A stretch of DNA of 10,484 nucleotides from Desulfobulbaceae bacterium (GCA_030633145.1 DAOVTM010000100.1:1-10484), one strand, 5' to 3'; counted from the stretch's first letter, positions 1 to 7,788 are shown. Notes: a model not told the origin generated them from the letters alone. Program-made: numbers and translations.

Positions 1-37
1 CATCAGCTTGTCTGAAATCGAGGGTAAGATTAGCCAT
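1..37 (-). CDS. Start of an unidentified gene, cut by the left window edge
   Basis: On the minus strand an ATG at 37..35 opens a frame reading MANLTLDFRQAD to the window edge without a stop. It is preceded by AAAGGAAAACTAAT, a good Shine-Dalgarno-like AGGA about eight bases before the start. Only twelve codons are visible, so no family can be named. It lies downstream of, and in the same direction as, the restriction-modification gene, but about 400 bases away across a repeat tract. Co-transcription is therefore possible but not shown. The call as a gene rests on the ribosome binding site plus an ordinary-looking N-terminus. Confidence 0.55.
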   Translation of the reverse strand, partial: MANLTLDFRQAD

Positions 38-83
38 ATTAGTTTTCCTTTGTATTTACCATATTATCGGCACGGTGCAGCGT

Positions 84-110
84 TTATATCAACTCTTCAT
101 ACAAGGAAAA
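84..110 (-). pseudogene. Orphan copy of the 3' end of an MmeI-like gene
   Basis: Read on the minus strand, these bases encode FSLYEELI followed by TAA. The intact methyltransferase gene ends FSLYEEMI followed by TAG at 474..448. Seventeen consecutive bases are identical (94-110 and 458-474), and 23 of 27 match over the whole segment including the stop. The differences still leave a sensible conservative ending (L for M). No further homology to the gene is visible upstream of the segment, where the heptamer repeats begin. The simplest reading is a relic of a second, related gene or of a displaced original 3' end. A chance match of this length at two stop codons is unlikely but cannot be excluded by eye. 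Confidence 0.5.
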
Positions 111-111
111 A

Positions 112-230
112 GATGAACGCCGAACATCGAACGTCCAAATAAGCGAAGCTTCGAGGTCGAACACCAAAAGTTTAAGAGTGACTGTATCGTTCGACGTTGA
201 ACGTTGAGCGTTGAAAGTTTGACGTTCGCT
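112..230. repeat. Heptamer (GTTNGAC-type) intergenic repeat tract
   Basis: From 189 to 230 there are six consecutive 7-base units: GTTCGAC, GTTGAAC, GTTGAGC, GTTGAAA, GTTTGAC, GTTCGCT. From 112 to 132 the reverse-complement form appears as GATGAAC, GCCGAAC, ATCGAAC, so the two halves face each other. A further GTCGAAC lies at 156-162 and a perfect 10-base palindrome CGAAGCTTCG at 144-153. No convincing coding frame runs through it. Such degenerate heptamer tracts occur between genes in many environmental bacteria. Here it lies between the orphan methyltransferase tail and the intact gene. Confidence 0.7.
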
Positions 231-243
231 GTTAATAAACTCC

Positions 244-447
244 TCACAGGAACAAAACGATAAAGATATCAGACCCCTTTTTCAGGCACCTTTTTCCAAT
301 ATGCCTCATTCCAGATCCAAAAATAAGGATTGAAGCCCGGGTGTTGTCTGAGTTAAACTGACTCATTCCTTTTATGACCTTACCGAATTTCTTCTCATCC
401 CAAACCCTTGTGTCACCTACCGTATTAATATATTCATCGAAAATCAC
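244..447 (-). pseudogene. Possible frameshifted gene remnant behind the methyltransferase gene
   Basis: A minus-strand frame opens with GTG at 447..445, directly abutting the TAG of the methyltransferase gene, and runs 67 codons to a TGA. There is no good ribosome binding site, and I do not recognise the product. A second frame (352..269) encodes a 27-residue piece rich in aromatics, HPGFNPYFWIWNEAYW and onward to EKGV and a stop. It looks more like a real protein C-terminus than the annotated frame does. The first frame up to about 356 joined to the second would need one frameshift. I read the segment as probable debris of an unknown gene rather than an expressed protein, but a small real gene cannot be excluded. 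Confidence 0.25.
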
Positions 448-3150
448 CTAAATCATTTCTTCATACAAGGAAAACATAAACTGCATCCGGTTCAACTCAT
501 TGGAAAAAGGTTGCGAACGGTAGCATTTATCCACTGCCTTGTCCAGTCTGGCATGTGCCTTTGTCAATTCCACAGGCATGGTCAAAGGGTCGTATAAATC
601 CGCAAGGGTGGGATCCGGGAATGCGGTGCGGGCATCGAGGACAGCCTGTGCTGCTTGTTCCACTGCTATTGTCTGTTTTGCTGTGATGTTCTCCGGCCAG
701 GGATAGTTGTTGTACACAAGACCTATGGAGTAGCGATAATCACTTTTCAACCGACCGGCAGTATATCGCATCCAGGCCATGTGCATGGTGGAAGACATTA
801 TTCCAAAATGATATATTGCCGCCCCAGGTACGATTAAACACAAATTGCTGGTAATGACCTTTGAAGACATAAATCCAATAGGGATAAATTTTCTACGTTC
901 AGAAGATACGCTTGGAACAATGATGTATTCACTTTCAGAGTGAGAGATGAAACCAAATATGGTTGGTGTTTCAGCAAGAGCAACTGTTGCTGGACGCTTA
1001 CTTAATAATCTGTGTTTCTTGACGATATTGACTCGTTCAAGGATTTTTTTTGACTGTCTTAACTCGTTTGGTTGAATATCTTTTAGCCACAGGCACCATC
1101 TTGTTAAATTGTTGATAAACTCCCTGCTACCAACATATTTTCTTATATATTTTAAAGAGGTTGGCTCTTCGATTTCAAACTCTTTCTTTTCCTCTTCAGA
1201 AAGTATAAATCCTCCTCCATCATTTGGTTGATTTCCAAATTTCATTACAGGAACATCGCATATAGGTTTTCTCCGGCCCCCAATTAACACGGACGGGCCA
1301 TCCACAAGATACCCGTTGATATTCGACACTTTCAGTTCATGTGGTTCTGAGCGTATATCATCATACTCAAAAATTTTTTTATCCTTCCGGTTGTTTAATG
1401 AAAACCCGATGATTACACAGTGAACAGCAGCTTTTCCTCGTGCCTCACTGTTCCACTGAAACGTGCGATGGGCAAAGTTGATAATTACCCCGCGACCAAA
1501 CAGCTCTTTCCACAATACCCCAACCTGCTCCCCCTGGGAAATGGAGTTAGTGGAAACAAAGGCAACTTCAATGTCAGTTCCCTGGATGTATTGAGCAGCA
1601 AGAAAATACCAACCAGTCACATAGTCAAGAATCCCAGTACTTTTCAAACCACCGGTGATAGCTGCTATCTCGGCCCGTTGTTCCGGTCGCTGGTATTTGG
1701 ATCCAACAAAAGGCGGATTGCCGATGATGTATGACAGCCGATCTTGCGCAATAACCTCTTCCCACGGTATCGCCAACGCATTACCATGAACAATCGTCGC
1801 AGATTTCCTCAACGGCAACCGGGCAAAATAAATCCCATACGCCTCACTAACCAGCAGATTCATCTGATGATCCACCAGCCAAAGGGCAACCATTGCTATC
1901 TGAGCCGGAAACTCCTCATATTCTATGCCAAAAAACTGATCAACATTGACCCGGAGCAGCATCCCGATATCAAGCACCCCCTGTTTGCTCGGATACAGTG
2001 CTTTCAGCACTTCCAGTTCCAGTAAGCGTAATTCCCTGTAGGTAATAACCAGAAAGTTCCCGCAGCCGCAGGCAGGATCGAGGAAGGTCAACTCGGCTAG
2101 TTTTTGATGGAAATCTTTGAGCTTCTTTCTGGAGGTCTTTACACGCTGAAACTCAGCCTTCAAATCATCAAGAAATAACGGGTTGATCAGTTTCAGGATG
2201 TTGGATTCTGAAGTGTAATGCGCTCCCAGGTTCCTTCGTTCCTCCGCATCCATGACAGACTGAAACAGGCTGCCAAAAATTGCAGGGGAGATACTGCCCC
2301 AGTCAAGATCACAGGCATCAAGGAGCATGATTCGCATCGTGGAATCAAAACCTGCCGGTGGGAGGGCATCAGCAAAGAGGTTGCCGTTGACATACTCAAA
2401 GGCCGTAAACTGCTCGGCCAGATTAGACAACCGTTTTTTCGCAGGGGTGTTGAGGACATAAAAGAGGTGGTTTAACTGGGCTGCCAGATCGGAGCCATCC
2501 TCCTTTGTATGCAGCTGTATAAAATCCCGGAACAAATTTTTCTCAAAAATTCCGGTATCCTCTGCAAAGAGACAGAACAGCAAGCGGACAAGATACACTT
2601 CAAGGTCATGCCCGCAATAGCCTATGGACTCCAGTTCATCATGGAGGCGGCCCATCTTTTCTGCTGCTTTAATATTAACCGGGTCTTCCGGCTTCACCTC
2701 TGTTGCCGTATATCCCGCCATAAAGGCAAAGAGCTTTATCTGTTGGGGCAGCTCAAGAAGGGTAAACTCTGCGACAATATCGCCGTGCCGGTCAAGATCA
2801 TAGAGGCGAAAGTGTGCAAAGTCTGAGACCAGGATATATTTGGGCAGTTCCTCTTCTGACAGACCTGAAAAATAGTCCGTAGCCTGCTGGTGCGCACGGT
2901 CTAAATTTCTCCCCTTTGATTTATGCTCAATAAGAAGGGTACCTTTCCAGAGTAAATCAATAAATCCGTCTTTGCCGTCTTTCTTTTTGACGTGCGTTTC
3001 AAAAGAGGCCACCCGGCGGCGGGAAATACCAAATACATTGAAAAAATCATCCCAGAATGATTTTGCCTCTGCCTGTTCGCGGGTTTCGTCCTGCCATTCA
3101 CCAGCAAAGGCAAAGGCCCGATTTCGTATTTCATTCCATGAGAGAGGCAT
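448..3150 (-). CDS. MmeI-like Type IIL restriction-modification protein (fused nuclease and DNA adenine methyltransferase)
   Basis: A single 900-residue chain cuts and methylates DNA. Residues 1-150 form the nuclease domain, with a PD-(D/E)XK signature D65, E75, K77 (IDLLW, then LLIEHKSKG). The D-X9-E-X-K spacing is as in MmeI. Residues 150-310 fit the helical spacer, including GSLFQSVMDAEERRNLGAHYT before the methyltransferase core. Motif I for SAM is FLDPACGCGNF at 356-366, with Cys where Ser is usual. Motif IV is IIGNPPF at 475-481, predicting N6-adenine methylation. The rest should hold the target recognition domain, so the recognition site cannot be predicted. The length is close to MmeI (919 aa) and no catalytic residue is lost, so it is probably active. 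The ATG at 3150 has only a weak GGA upstream. No separate methyltransferase or specificity gene is beside it, as expected for this single-gene class. Confidence 0.9.
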   Translation of the reverse strand: MPLSWNEIRNRAFAFAGEWQDETREQAEAKSFWDDFFNVFGISRRRVASFETHVKKKDGKDGFIDLLWKGTLLIEHKSKGRNLDRAHQQATDYFSGLSEEELPKYILVSDFAHFRLYDLDRHGDIVAEFTLLELPQQIKLFAFMAGYTATEVKPEDPVNIKAAEKMGRLHDELESIGYCGHDLEVYLVRLLFCLFAEDTGIFEKNLFRDFIQLHTKEDGSDLAAQLNHLFYVLNTPAKKRLSNLAEQFTAFEYVNGNLFADALPPAGFDSTMRIMLLDACDLDWGSISPAIFGSLFQSVMDAEERRNLGAHYTSESNILKLINPLFLDDLKAEFQRVKTSRKKLKDFHQKLAELTFLDPACGCGNFLVITYRELRLLELEVLKALYPSKQGVLDIGMLLRVNVDQFFGIEYEEFPAQIAMVALWLVDHQMNLLVSEAYGIYFARLPLRKSATIVHGNALAIPWEEVIAQDRLSYIIGNPPFVGSKYQRPEQRAEIAAITGGLKSTGILDYVTGWYFLAAQYIQGTDIEVAFVSTNSISQGEQVGVLWKELFGRGVIINFAHRTFQWNSEARGKAAVHCVIIGFSLNNRKDKKIFEYDDIRSEPHELKVSNINGYLVDGPSVLIGGRRKPICDVPVMKFGNQPNDGGGFILSEEEKKEFEIEEPTSLKYIRKYVGSREFINNLTRWCLWLKDIQPNELRQSKKILERVNIVKKHRLLSKRPATVALAETPTIFGFISHSESEYIIVPSVSSERRKFIPIGFMSSKVITSNLCLIVPGAAIYHFGIMSSTMHMAWMRYTAGRLKSDYRYSIGLVYNNYPWPENITAKQTIAVEQAAQAVLDARTAFPDPTLADLYDPLTMPVELTKAHARLDKAVDKCYRSQPFSNELNRMQFMFSLYEEMI

Positions 3151-3215
3151 ATCAATATCCGCATTATTTGAGGAGGTATGTTCAAGAACTCACCAAGAAG
3201 ATAGAGGGTTATCAT

Positions 3216-3243
3216 TTTATACTCCATCTGGGGTACATGTCAA
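3216..3243 (-). promoter_or_regulatory. Sigma70-type promoter for the restriction-modification gene
   Basis: On the minus strand TTGACA (3243..3238, perfect -35) is followed after 16 bases by TATAAA (3221..3216, five of six to TATAAT). Transcription would start near 3208 and leave a leader of nearly 60 bases before the ATG at 3150. The match is strong enough to be the main promoter of the methyltransferase gene. No operator or controller-protein box is evident around it. Confidence 0.6.
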
Positions 3244-3341
3244 ATTATACCGCCTCATTACGTCTCACTATTACTGTTGCAGCATCACAATGGCAATTCC
3301 CAAAAGGAACACATCTTGCAAAGCTAACGTATTGGCAGTAA

Positions 3342-3359
3342 GTGTCATTTATCTGACAC
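3342..3359. promoter_or_regulatory. Perfect palindrome GTGTCA-N6-TGACAC, candidate operator
   Basis: Two perfect 6-base arms are separated by six A/T-rich bases (TTTATC), 55 bases before the transporter start. This symmetry and position suit a dimeric repressor or activator site controlling the plus-strand operon. No regulator gene lies in the window, so the cognate protein is unknown. A clear -35/-10 pair for the operon is not visible; TTGGCA at 3332-3337 is the best -35 candidate but has no good partner. Confidence 0.35.
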
Positions 3360-3414
3360 ACCTGATACATAAATACCATGACCCGATTCCAGAACCTCAA
3401 CCCAAGCAGATGCA

Positions 3415-5703
3415 ATGGACAAATTTGAAACCTGGCTCAGCCTGTTTGTAATCAAATTCCGCTGGCCCATCATCCTTCTCACCCTGATACTGGTAGCCAC
3501 AGCAGCCAGTGGTATGCGATACATTCAGTTCTCCAATGACAGTCGCATGTATTTTTCCAAAGACAATCCACAGCTCAATGCCCTGGAAGCCCTGGAGCAG
3601 ACCTATAGCAAGGCGAAAAATGTCCTTTTCGTAGTCGCACCAAAATCCGGCAATGTCTTTGACCGGGACATCCTGACCGCCATTGAGGAGTTGACAGAAG
3701 AAGCCTGGAAGACACCCTATTCCAGCCGGATAGATTCTATTACCAATTTTCAGCACACCAGGGCAGAAGGCGATGACCTGATTGTTGAAGACCTGATCTA
3801 TGACGCAAAAAACATCAGTCAGCAACAGATTGACGAGGCTATGGCCATAGCACTTAAAGATCCCCTGCTGGTAGGAAGGATCATTTCAACAACCGGTCAT
3901 GTTACCGGGGTCAACGTCAACATCGTCAAACCCGGCAAAAATAGAACAGAATCTAATGAAGTTGCCGATTACTGTCGTGATCTGGTTGAAAAAATAGAAA
4001 AAAAATATCCCCAGCTGGAGATCTATCTAGCTGGCGGTATCATGATAGACGACGCATTCGGCATTGCGGCAAAAAATGATATCACCCTCCTGATTCCTAT
4101 CATGTACGGCCTGATCCTCCTCATCATGGCCTATAACCTCCGTTCGGTTGTCGGCATGTTCGGAGCCCTGCTGGTGATCATTTTTTCCACCCTCACTGGC
4201 ATGGGGCTGACCGGATGGCTGGGTATCATGCTAACTCCAGCCTCGGCCAATGCCCCGACAATTATTCTCACCCTGGCTGTGGCAGACTCGATCCATATCC
4301 TGGCAACCATGTTTCACCAGATGCGGCGGGGACATGAAAGACATGCTGCCATTGCGGAATCCATACAGATTAACTTTAAGCCAGTAATGGTCACCAGCCT
4401 GACAACGGCCATTGGTTTTTTGACCATGAACTTCTCCGATGCCCCACCTTTTCGAGCCTTGGGCAATATTGTTGCCATGGGAATCCTGGCCGCCTTTCTC
4501 TATTCCATTTTCTTTCTTCCCGCCCTGATGGCAGTGCTACCCTTCAAAGTCAAGACCATAGAAGGGCAGTACGATGATACCTTTTATGATCGTATGGGTG
4601 ATTATGTGGTCAAAAAGCAAAAGATAATTTTCTGGGTCATGCTCTTCCTGATTGTCGGCACCACTTCCGGGATGAGTCGCCTGGTACTGGATGATGATTT
4701 TCTCAATTATTTTGATACCCGTTTCGATCTCCGCCAGGCATCTGATTTTACCACAGAGAATCTCACCGGACTCTATGTTATTGACTGGGATCTCAAGGCG
4801 GGTGAATCCGGGGGAGTCAACAATCCCGAGTATTTGCAGACCGTAGAGGACTTTGCCAACTGGTTCCGACAGCAGGAACACGTCTGTAATGTGAATACGG
4901 TCACCGATATTATGAAACGGCTCAACCGCAACATGCACGGTGATGATGATTCATTTTATACCATCCCGGATGATCGAAATCTGGCCGCTCAATATCTCCT
5001 GCTCTATGAGATGAGCCTCCCCTTTGGTTTGGATCTGAATGACCGCATCAACTTGGACAAATCCGCCAGTAGAATGACCGTGACCATGGTTGGCCTTTCC
5101 ACCCGAGGGGTACGGCAACTGGAACAGAGAGGTCGTCAGTGGTTGGAGGAGAATGCGCCTCCCTCCATGCAGACCCAAGGCACCGGCCTTTCCATCATCT
5201 TTTCCTGCATTGCGGAACGGAATGTCAAATCCATGCTCATCGCCTCTGTTCTGGCCCTGGTGGTGATATCCCTGATTATGATCGTGGTGCTGCGCAGTGT
5301 TAAACTTGGCCTCTTCTCCCTGCTGCCCAACCTTGCGCCCGCCTTTATGGGCTTTGGGATATGGGGATTTTTCGTGGGTGGGGTTGGCATTGCAGTATCT
5401 GTAATGATGGCCATGACCATGGGAATTGTGGTTGATGACACGGTTCATTTTATGTCAAAATACCGACGGGGTCGGGTTGAACTTGATAAGTCTTGCGAGG
5501 ATGCAATCCGCTACGCCTTCAGGATGGTGGGTTCCCCCATCTGGATCACCACTATTACCCTGGTTTGCGGTTTTACTGTGCTTGCCTTTTCAGGATTCCA
5601 GATCAACTCCCACATGGGGTCAATGACCGCAATCACCATTGCCTTTGCCCTGTTACTGGATTTCTTTTTCGTGCCTACCCTGTTGTTGAAAGTTGATAAA
5701 TAA
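3415..5703 (+). CDS. RND/MMPL-superfamily transporter (COG1033-like)
   Basis: A 762-residue inner-membrane exporter of the RND superfamily with the typical duplicated layout. TM1 spans about 12-32, a large periplasmic loop 35-220, and five membrane segments lie between 222 and 376. TM7 is at about 402-420, a second periplasmic loop at 422-603, and five more segments from 605 to 760. Each half has an acidic residue in the fourth helix, as in proton-driven members: LAVADSIH (D291) and GIVVDDTVH (D674/D675). The single-chain form of about 760 residues resembles MMPL/HpnN-type transporters of lipids or other hydrophobic compounds rather than AcrB-type drug pumps of about 1,000 residues. The ATG at 3415 is the only start downstream of an in-frame TGA at 3379, and it has no obvious Shine-Dalgarno. 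It is the first gene of an operon with a LolA-like protein and a barrel. The substrate is unknown. Confidence 0.88.
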   Translation: MDKFETWLSLFVIKFRWPIILLTLILVATAASGMRYIQFSNDSRMYFSKDNPQLNALEALEQTYSKAKNVLFVVAPKSGNVFDRDILTAIEELTEEAWKTPYSSRIDSITNFQHTRAEGDDLIVEDLIYDAKNISQQQIDEAMAIALKDPLLVGRIISTTGHVTGVNVNIVKPGKNRTESNEVADYCRDLVEKIEKKYPQLEIYLAGGIMIDDAFGIAAKNDITLLIPIMYGLILLIMAYNLRSVVGMFGALLVIIFSTLTGMGLTGWLGIMLTPASANAPTIILTLAVADSIHILATMFHQMRRGHERHAAIAESIQINFKPVMVTSLTTAIGFLTMNFSDAPPFRALGNIVAMGILAAFLYSIFFLPALMAVLPFKVKTIEGQYDDTFYDRMGDYVVKKQKIIFWVMLFLIVGTTSGMSRLVLDDDFLNYFDTRFDLRQASDFTTENLTGLYVIDWDLKAGESGGVNNPEYLQTVEDFANWFRQQEHVCNVNTVTDIMKRLNRNMHGDDDSFYTIPDDRNLAAQYLLLYEMSLPFGLDLNDRINLDKSASRMTVTMVGLSTRGVRQLEQRGRQWLEENAPPSMQTQGTGLSIIFSCIAERNVKSMLIASVLALVVISLIMIVVLRSVKLGLFSLLPNLAPAFMGFGIWGFFVGGVGIAVSVMMAMTMGIVVDDTVHFMSKYRRGRVELDKSCEDAIRYAFRMVGSPIWITTITLVCGFTVLAFSGFQINSHMGSMTAITIAFALLLDFFFVPTLLLKVDK

Positions 5704-5722
5704 CCATAACTCTGGAAAAACT

Positions 5723-6535
5723 ATGCACACATCAAAATTCACTCGCGCCTTGATACAGATTGTTCTTGTCCTATTTTTGAGTGTACGCCTGATACAATCT
5801 GTATCTGCGGAAACTCCAGAAGAAAAAGGACTGGCCATTGCCGTTGAAGCGGATAAACGCGATCAGGGCTTTGCTGACTACACCGCCAAGATGTTGATGA
5901 TCCTGCGTAATAAGCAAGGTCAGGAGAGTAAACGGGAAATTCGCTCAAAGACCCTTGAGGTAGTGGGTGACGGCGACAAGAGCCTCTCCATTTTTGACAC
6001 CCCGCGTGATGTCAAGGGAACCGCTTTTCTCACCTTTACCCATAAGGTCGGAGATGATGAGCAGTGGTTGTTCCTTCCGGCTCTGAAACGGGTCAAGCGG
6101 ATCAACTCCCGCAATAAATCCGGCTCGTTCATGGGCAGCGAATTTTCCTACGAGGATATCGCCAGTCAGGAAATTGAAAAGTATTCCTATAAATACCTGA
6201 AAGACGAAAAGGTGGCTGGTCATAACTGTTTTGTTTCAGAGCGCTACCCGGTTGACAAGAAAAATTCCGGGTACAGTCGTCAGGTTGTCTGGTTGGACAA
6301 GGATCAGTACCGGGTATGGCAGGTTAAATATTTTGACCGTAAGAACAGCCATCTCAAAACCTTGACAGTGAAAGGATATCAGCAGTACGCAGGTAAACAC
6401 TGGCGTGCAGATGAAATGCAGATGGTCAATCATCAGAGCGGAAAATCGACAATTCTCAAGTTCAATGACTATAAGTTTAAAACCGGACTCAAGGAGAGCG
6501 ATTTTAACAAGAACAGCTTGAAGAGAGCGAGATAA
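5723..6535 (+). CDS. Secreted outer membrane lipoprotein-sorting (LolA-like) family protein
   Basis: A 270-residue periplasmic protein. The N-terminus is a clear Sec signal peptide (MHTSKFTRAL, a hydrophobic core, then cleavage after VSA at about residue 29). There is no lipobox cysteine, so it is soluble. The mature part matches the LolA-like family (COG2834-type) by the run WLFLPALKRVKR, the motif SGSFMGSEFSYED and the later lysine-rich beta-strand repeats; such folds bind acyl chains. I chose ATG 5723, with GGA eight bases upstream. An upstream in-frame TTG at 5693 would overlap the transporter gene and put ten polar residues before the signal peptide. It follows the transporter stop by 19 bases and overlaps the next gene by one base. 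Its likely role is to carry a hydrophobic substrate across the periplasm for the transporter and barrel, which is inferred from context. Confidence 0.85.
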   Translation: MHTSKFTRALIQIVLVLFLSVRLIQSVSAETPEEKGLAIAVEADKRDQGFADYTAKMLMILRNKQGQESKREIRSKTLEVVGDGDKSLSIFDTPRDVKGTAFLTFTHKVGDDEQWLFLPALKRVKRINSRNKSGSFMGSEFSYEDIASQEIEKYSYKYLKDEKVAGHNCFVSERYPVDKKNSGYSRQVVWLDKDQYRVWQVKYFDRKNSHLKTLTVKGYQQYAGKHWRADEMQMVNHQSGKSTILKFNDYKFKTGLKESDFNKNSLKRAR

Positions 6536-7788
6536 TGCAGGAAACTGGAGACAGAAGTCAGAAAACAGAGAGCAGTGAGCAGTGGGCAAAAAATGTCCGT
6601 CGCTGCCTGTTGAGACTCTGGCTGCCTTTGCTGATCATTCTTGTTCCCTTGTCAGCACATGGGTATGAGTTCAGCGGGGAACTGTCCATGGAGGGACGTT
6701 TTTTTCTCGGGCCTTCGGCCTATTCTGAGCAGGAGTCCCAGTACGGTTCCATAGCCATCAAACCGGAATTTTATCACCAGTTTGAGAGTGGATCCAGTGT
6801 TCTTTTCACCCCTTTTGCCCGTTTAGACAGCAGTGATGATGAACGCACCCATTGGGATATTCGGGAAGCAAGCTATCTCCATCTCGCAGATCAATGGGAG
6901 ATAACAATAGGTATCAGTAAGGTTTTCTGGGGTGCTACGGAATTTGTCCACCTGGTTGATATCATCAACCAGACCGACTTGGTAGAATCTCTGGATGATG
7001 AAGAGAAGCTCGGCCAACCCATGGCTCACCTCTCCGTTCCCCGAGACTGGGGTACGGTTGATGCCTTTGTCCTGCCCTGGTTTCGTGAAAGAACGTATCC
7101 CGGCAAGCATGGCCGCCTTCGCACTCCCCTTGTGGTGGACACTGAGCAGGCAAGATATGAGAGTGAATCGGGACAGCAACACACTGATTTTGCCCTTCGT
7201 TATTCAAACACCTTTTGGGATGCTGATGTTGGCATCTATCAGTTCCTCGGCACCTCCCGCAAACCGACAATGGAACTCGGCAGACGAGGAGAGACACCGG
7301 TACTGATCCCCTTTTACCAGCAGATCAGTCAGACTGGCCTGGATTTACAGATGGTTGCCGGTAGCTGGCTCCTCAAGGGTGAAGCGTATTACCGCTCCGG
7401 CCAGGGAACATCTCATGCAGCCACCACCTTTGGCTTTGAATATACCTTTGTAGGTATTATAGAGTCCAGTATGGATCTGGGTTTAATAGGCGAGTATGTC
7501 TATAATGACGACACAGATGACAATGTTGTCACTCCCTATAATAACGACATTATGGCCGGGGTTCGCCTGGCTGTCAATGATGCCGCTGGCAGTCAACTGT
7601 TGACCGGTATCATTAACGATATGGAGTTGTCGTCAACCTTTGTCTCTGTGGAAGCCAGCCGCCGTATTGGGGATAAATTTAAACTTGCCCTTGATGCGAC
7701 CCTGTTTATTGATATTGATGAAAATGAACCAGCGTACAGCCTCCGTGATGATGATCTGGTTAAGCTGGAGCTGGTCTATTATTATTAG
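6535..7788 (+). CDS. Outer-membrane beta-barrel protein of the RND/LolA-like operon
   Basis: A 417-residue secreted protein predicted to be a beta-barrel. Residues 21-43 are a signal sequence (basic VRRCLLRLW, hydrophobic LPLLIILVPLS, cleavage near AHG). The mature part alternates polar and aromatic residues in strand-like stretches, such as EFSGELSMEGRFFLG and ASYLHLADQWEITIG, and ends in LELVYYY, the aromatic C-terminus expected for BAM-dependent porins. It resembles the DUF1302/alginate-export-like porins often found beside LolA-like and MMPL genes, but I cannot assign a precise family. The start overlaps the previous stop (TAATG). The first 20 residues (MQETGDRSQKTESSEQ onward) are polar and come from a purine-rich AGA/CAG tract, an odd extension before the signal peptide. 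The true start could be a downstream in-frame TTG near 6609. Confidence 0.78.
   Translation: MQETGDRSQKTESSEQWAKNVRRCLLRLWLPLLIILVPLSAHGYEFSGELSMEGRFFLGPSAYSEQESQYGSIAIKPEFYHQFESGSSVLFTPFARLDSSDDERTHWDIREASYLHLADQWEITIGISKVFWGATEFVHLVDIINQTDLVESLDDEEKLGQPMAHLSVPRDWGTVDAFVLPWFRERTYPGKHGRLRTPLVVDTEQARYESESGQQHTDFALRYSNTFWDADVGIYQFLGTSRKPTMELGRRGETPVLIPFYQQISQTGLDLQMVAGSWLLKGEAYYRSGQGTSHAATTFGFEYTFVGIIESSMDLGLIGEYVYNDDTDDNVVTPYNNDIMAGVRLAVNDAAGSQLLTGIINDMELSSTFVSVEASRRIGDKFKLALDATLFIDIDENEPAYSLRDDDLVKLELVYYY

Noticed and set aside
43..110. Inverted similarity between 43-55 and 99-110 as a terminator hairpin
   Set aside because: The arms are short with a bulge and a loop of more than 40 bases. 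The similarity is explained by an A/T-rich ribosome-binding region facing the duplicated gene tail.
112..230. Short repeats as a CRISPR array
   Set aside because: Units are 7 bases and contiguous, with no spacers of constant length and no cas genes nearby.
3169..3205. AGGAGGT followed by ATG on the plus strand, as for a gene start
   Set aside because: The frame is only eight codons before TAG, and the minus-strand methyltransferase leader occupies this place.
2901..3227. Minus-strand frame starting MEYKMITLYLLGEF upstream of the methyltransferase
   Set aside because: Its start lies within the predicted -10 region and most of it overlaps the methyltransferase gene in another frame, with a composition typical of a shadow frame.
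3290..3451. Plus-strand frame starting MAIPKRNTS, resembling the start of ribosomal protein L32
   Set aside because: Only the first nine residues resemble L32; the following residues do not, the basic and zinc-type features are missing, and the frame runs into the transporter gene. It is treated as coincidence.
4537..5448. Long minus-strand open frames within the transporter gene
   Set aside because: They are rich in His, Gly and Ile in shadow patterns, lack ribosome binding sites, and are fully covered by the well-supported transporter gene.
5693..5722. TTG start at 5693 for the LolA-like gene
   Set aside because: It would overlap the transporter gene and add ten polar residues before the signal peptide. 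ATG 5723 has a better ribosome binding site and gives a normal signal peptide.
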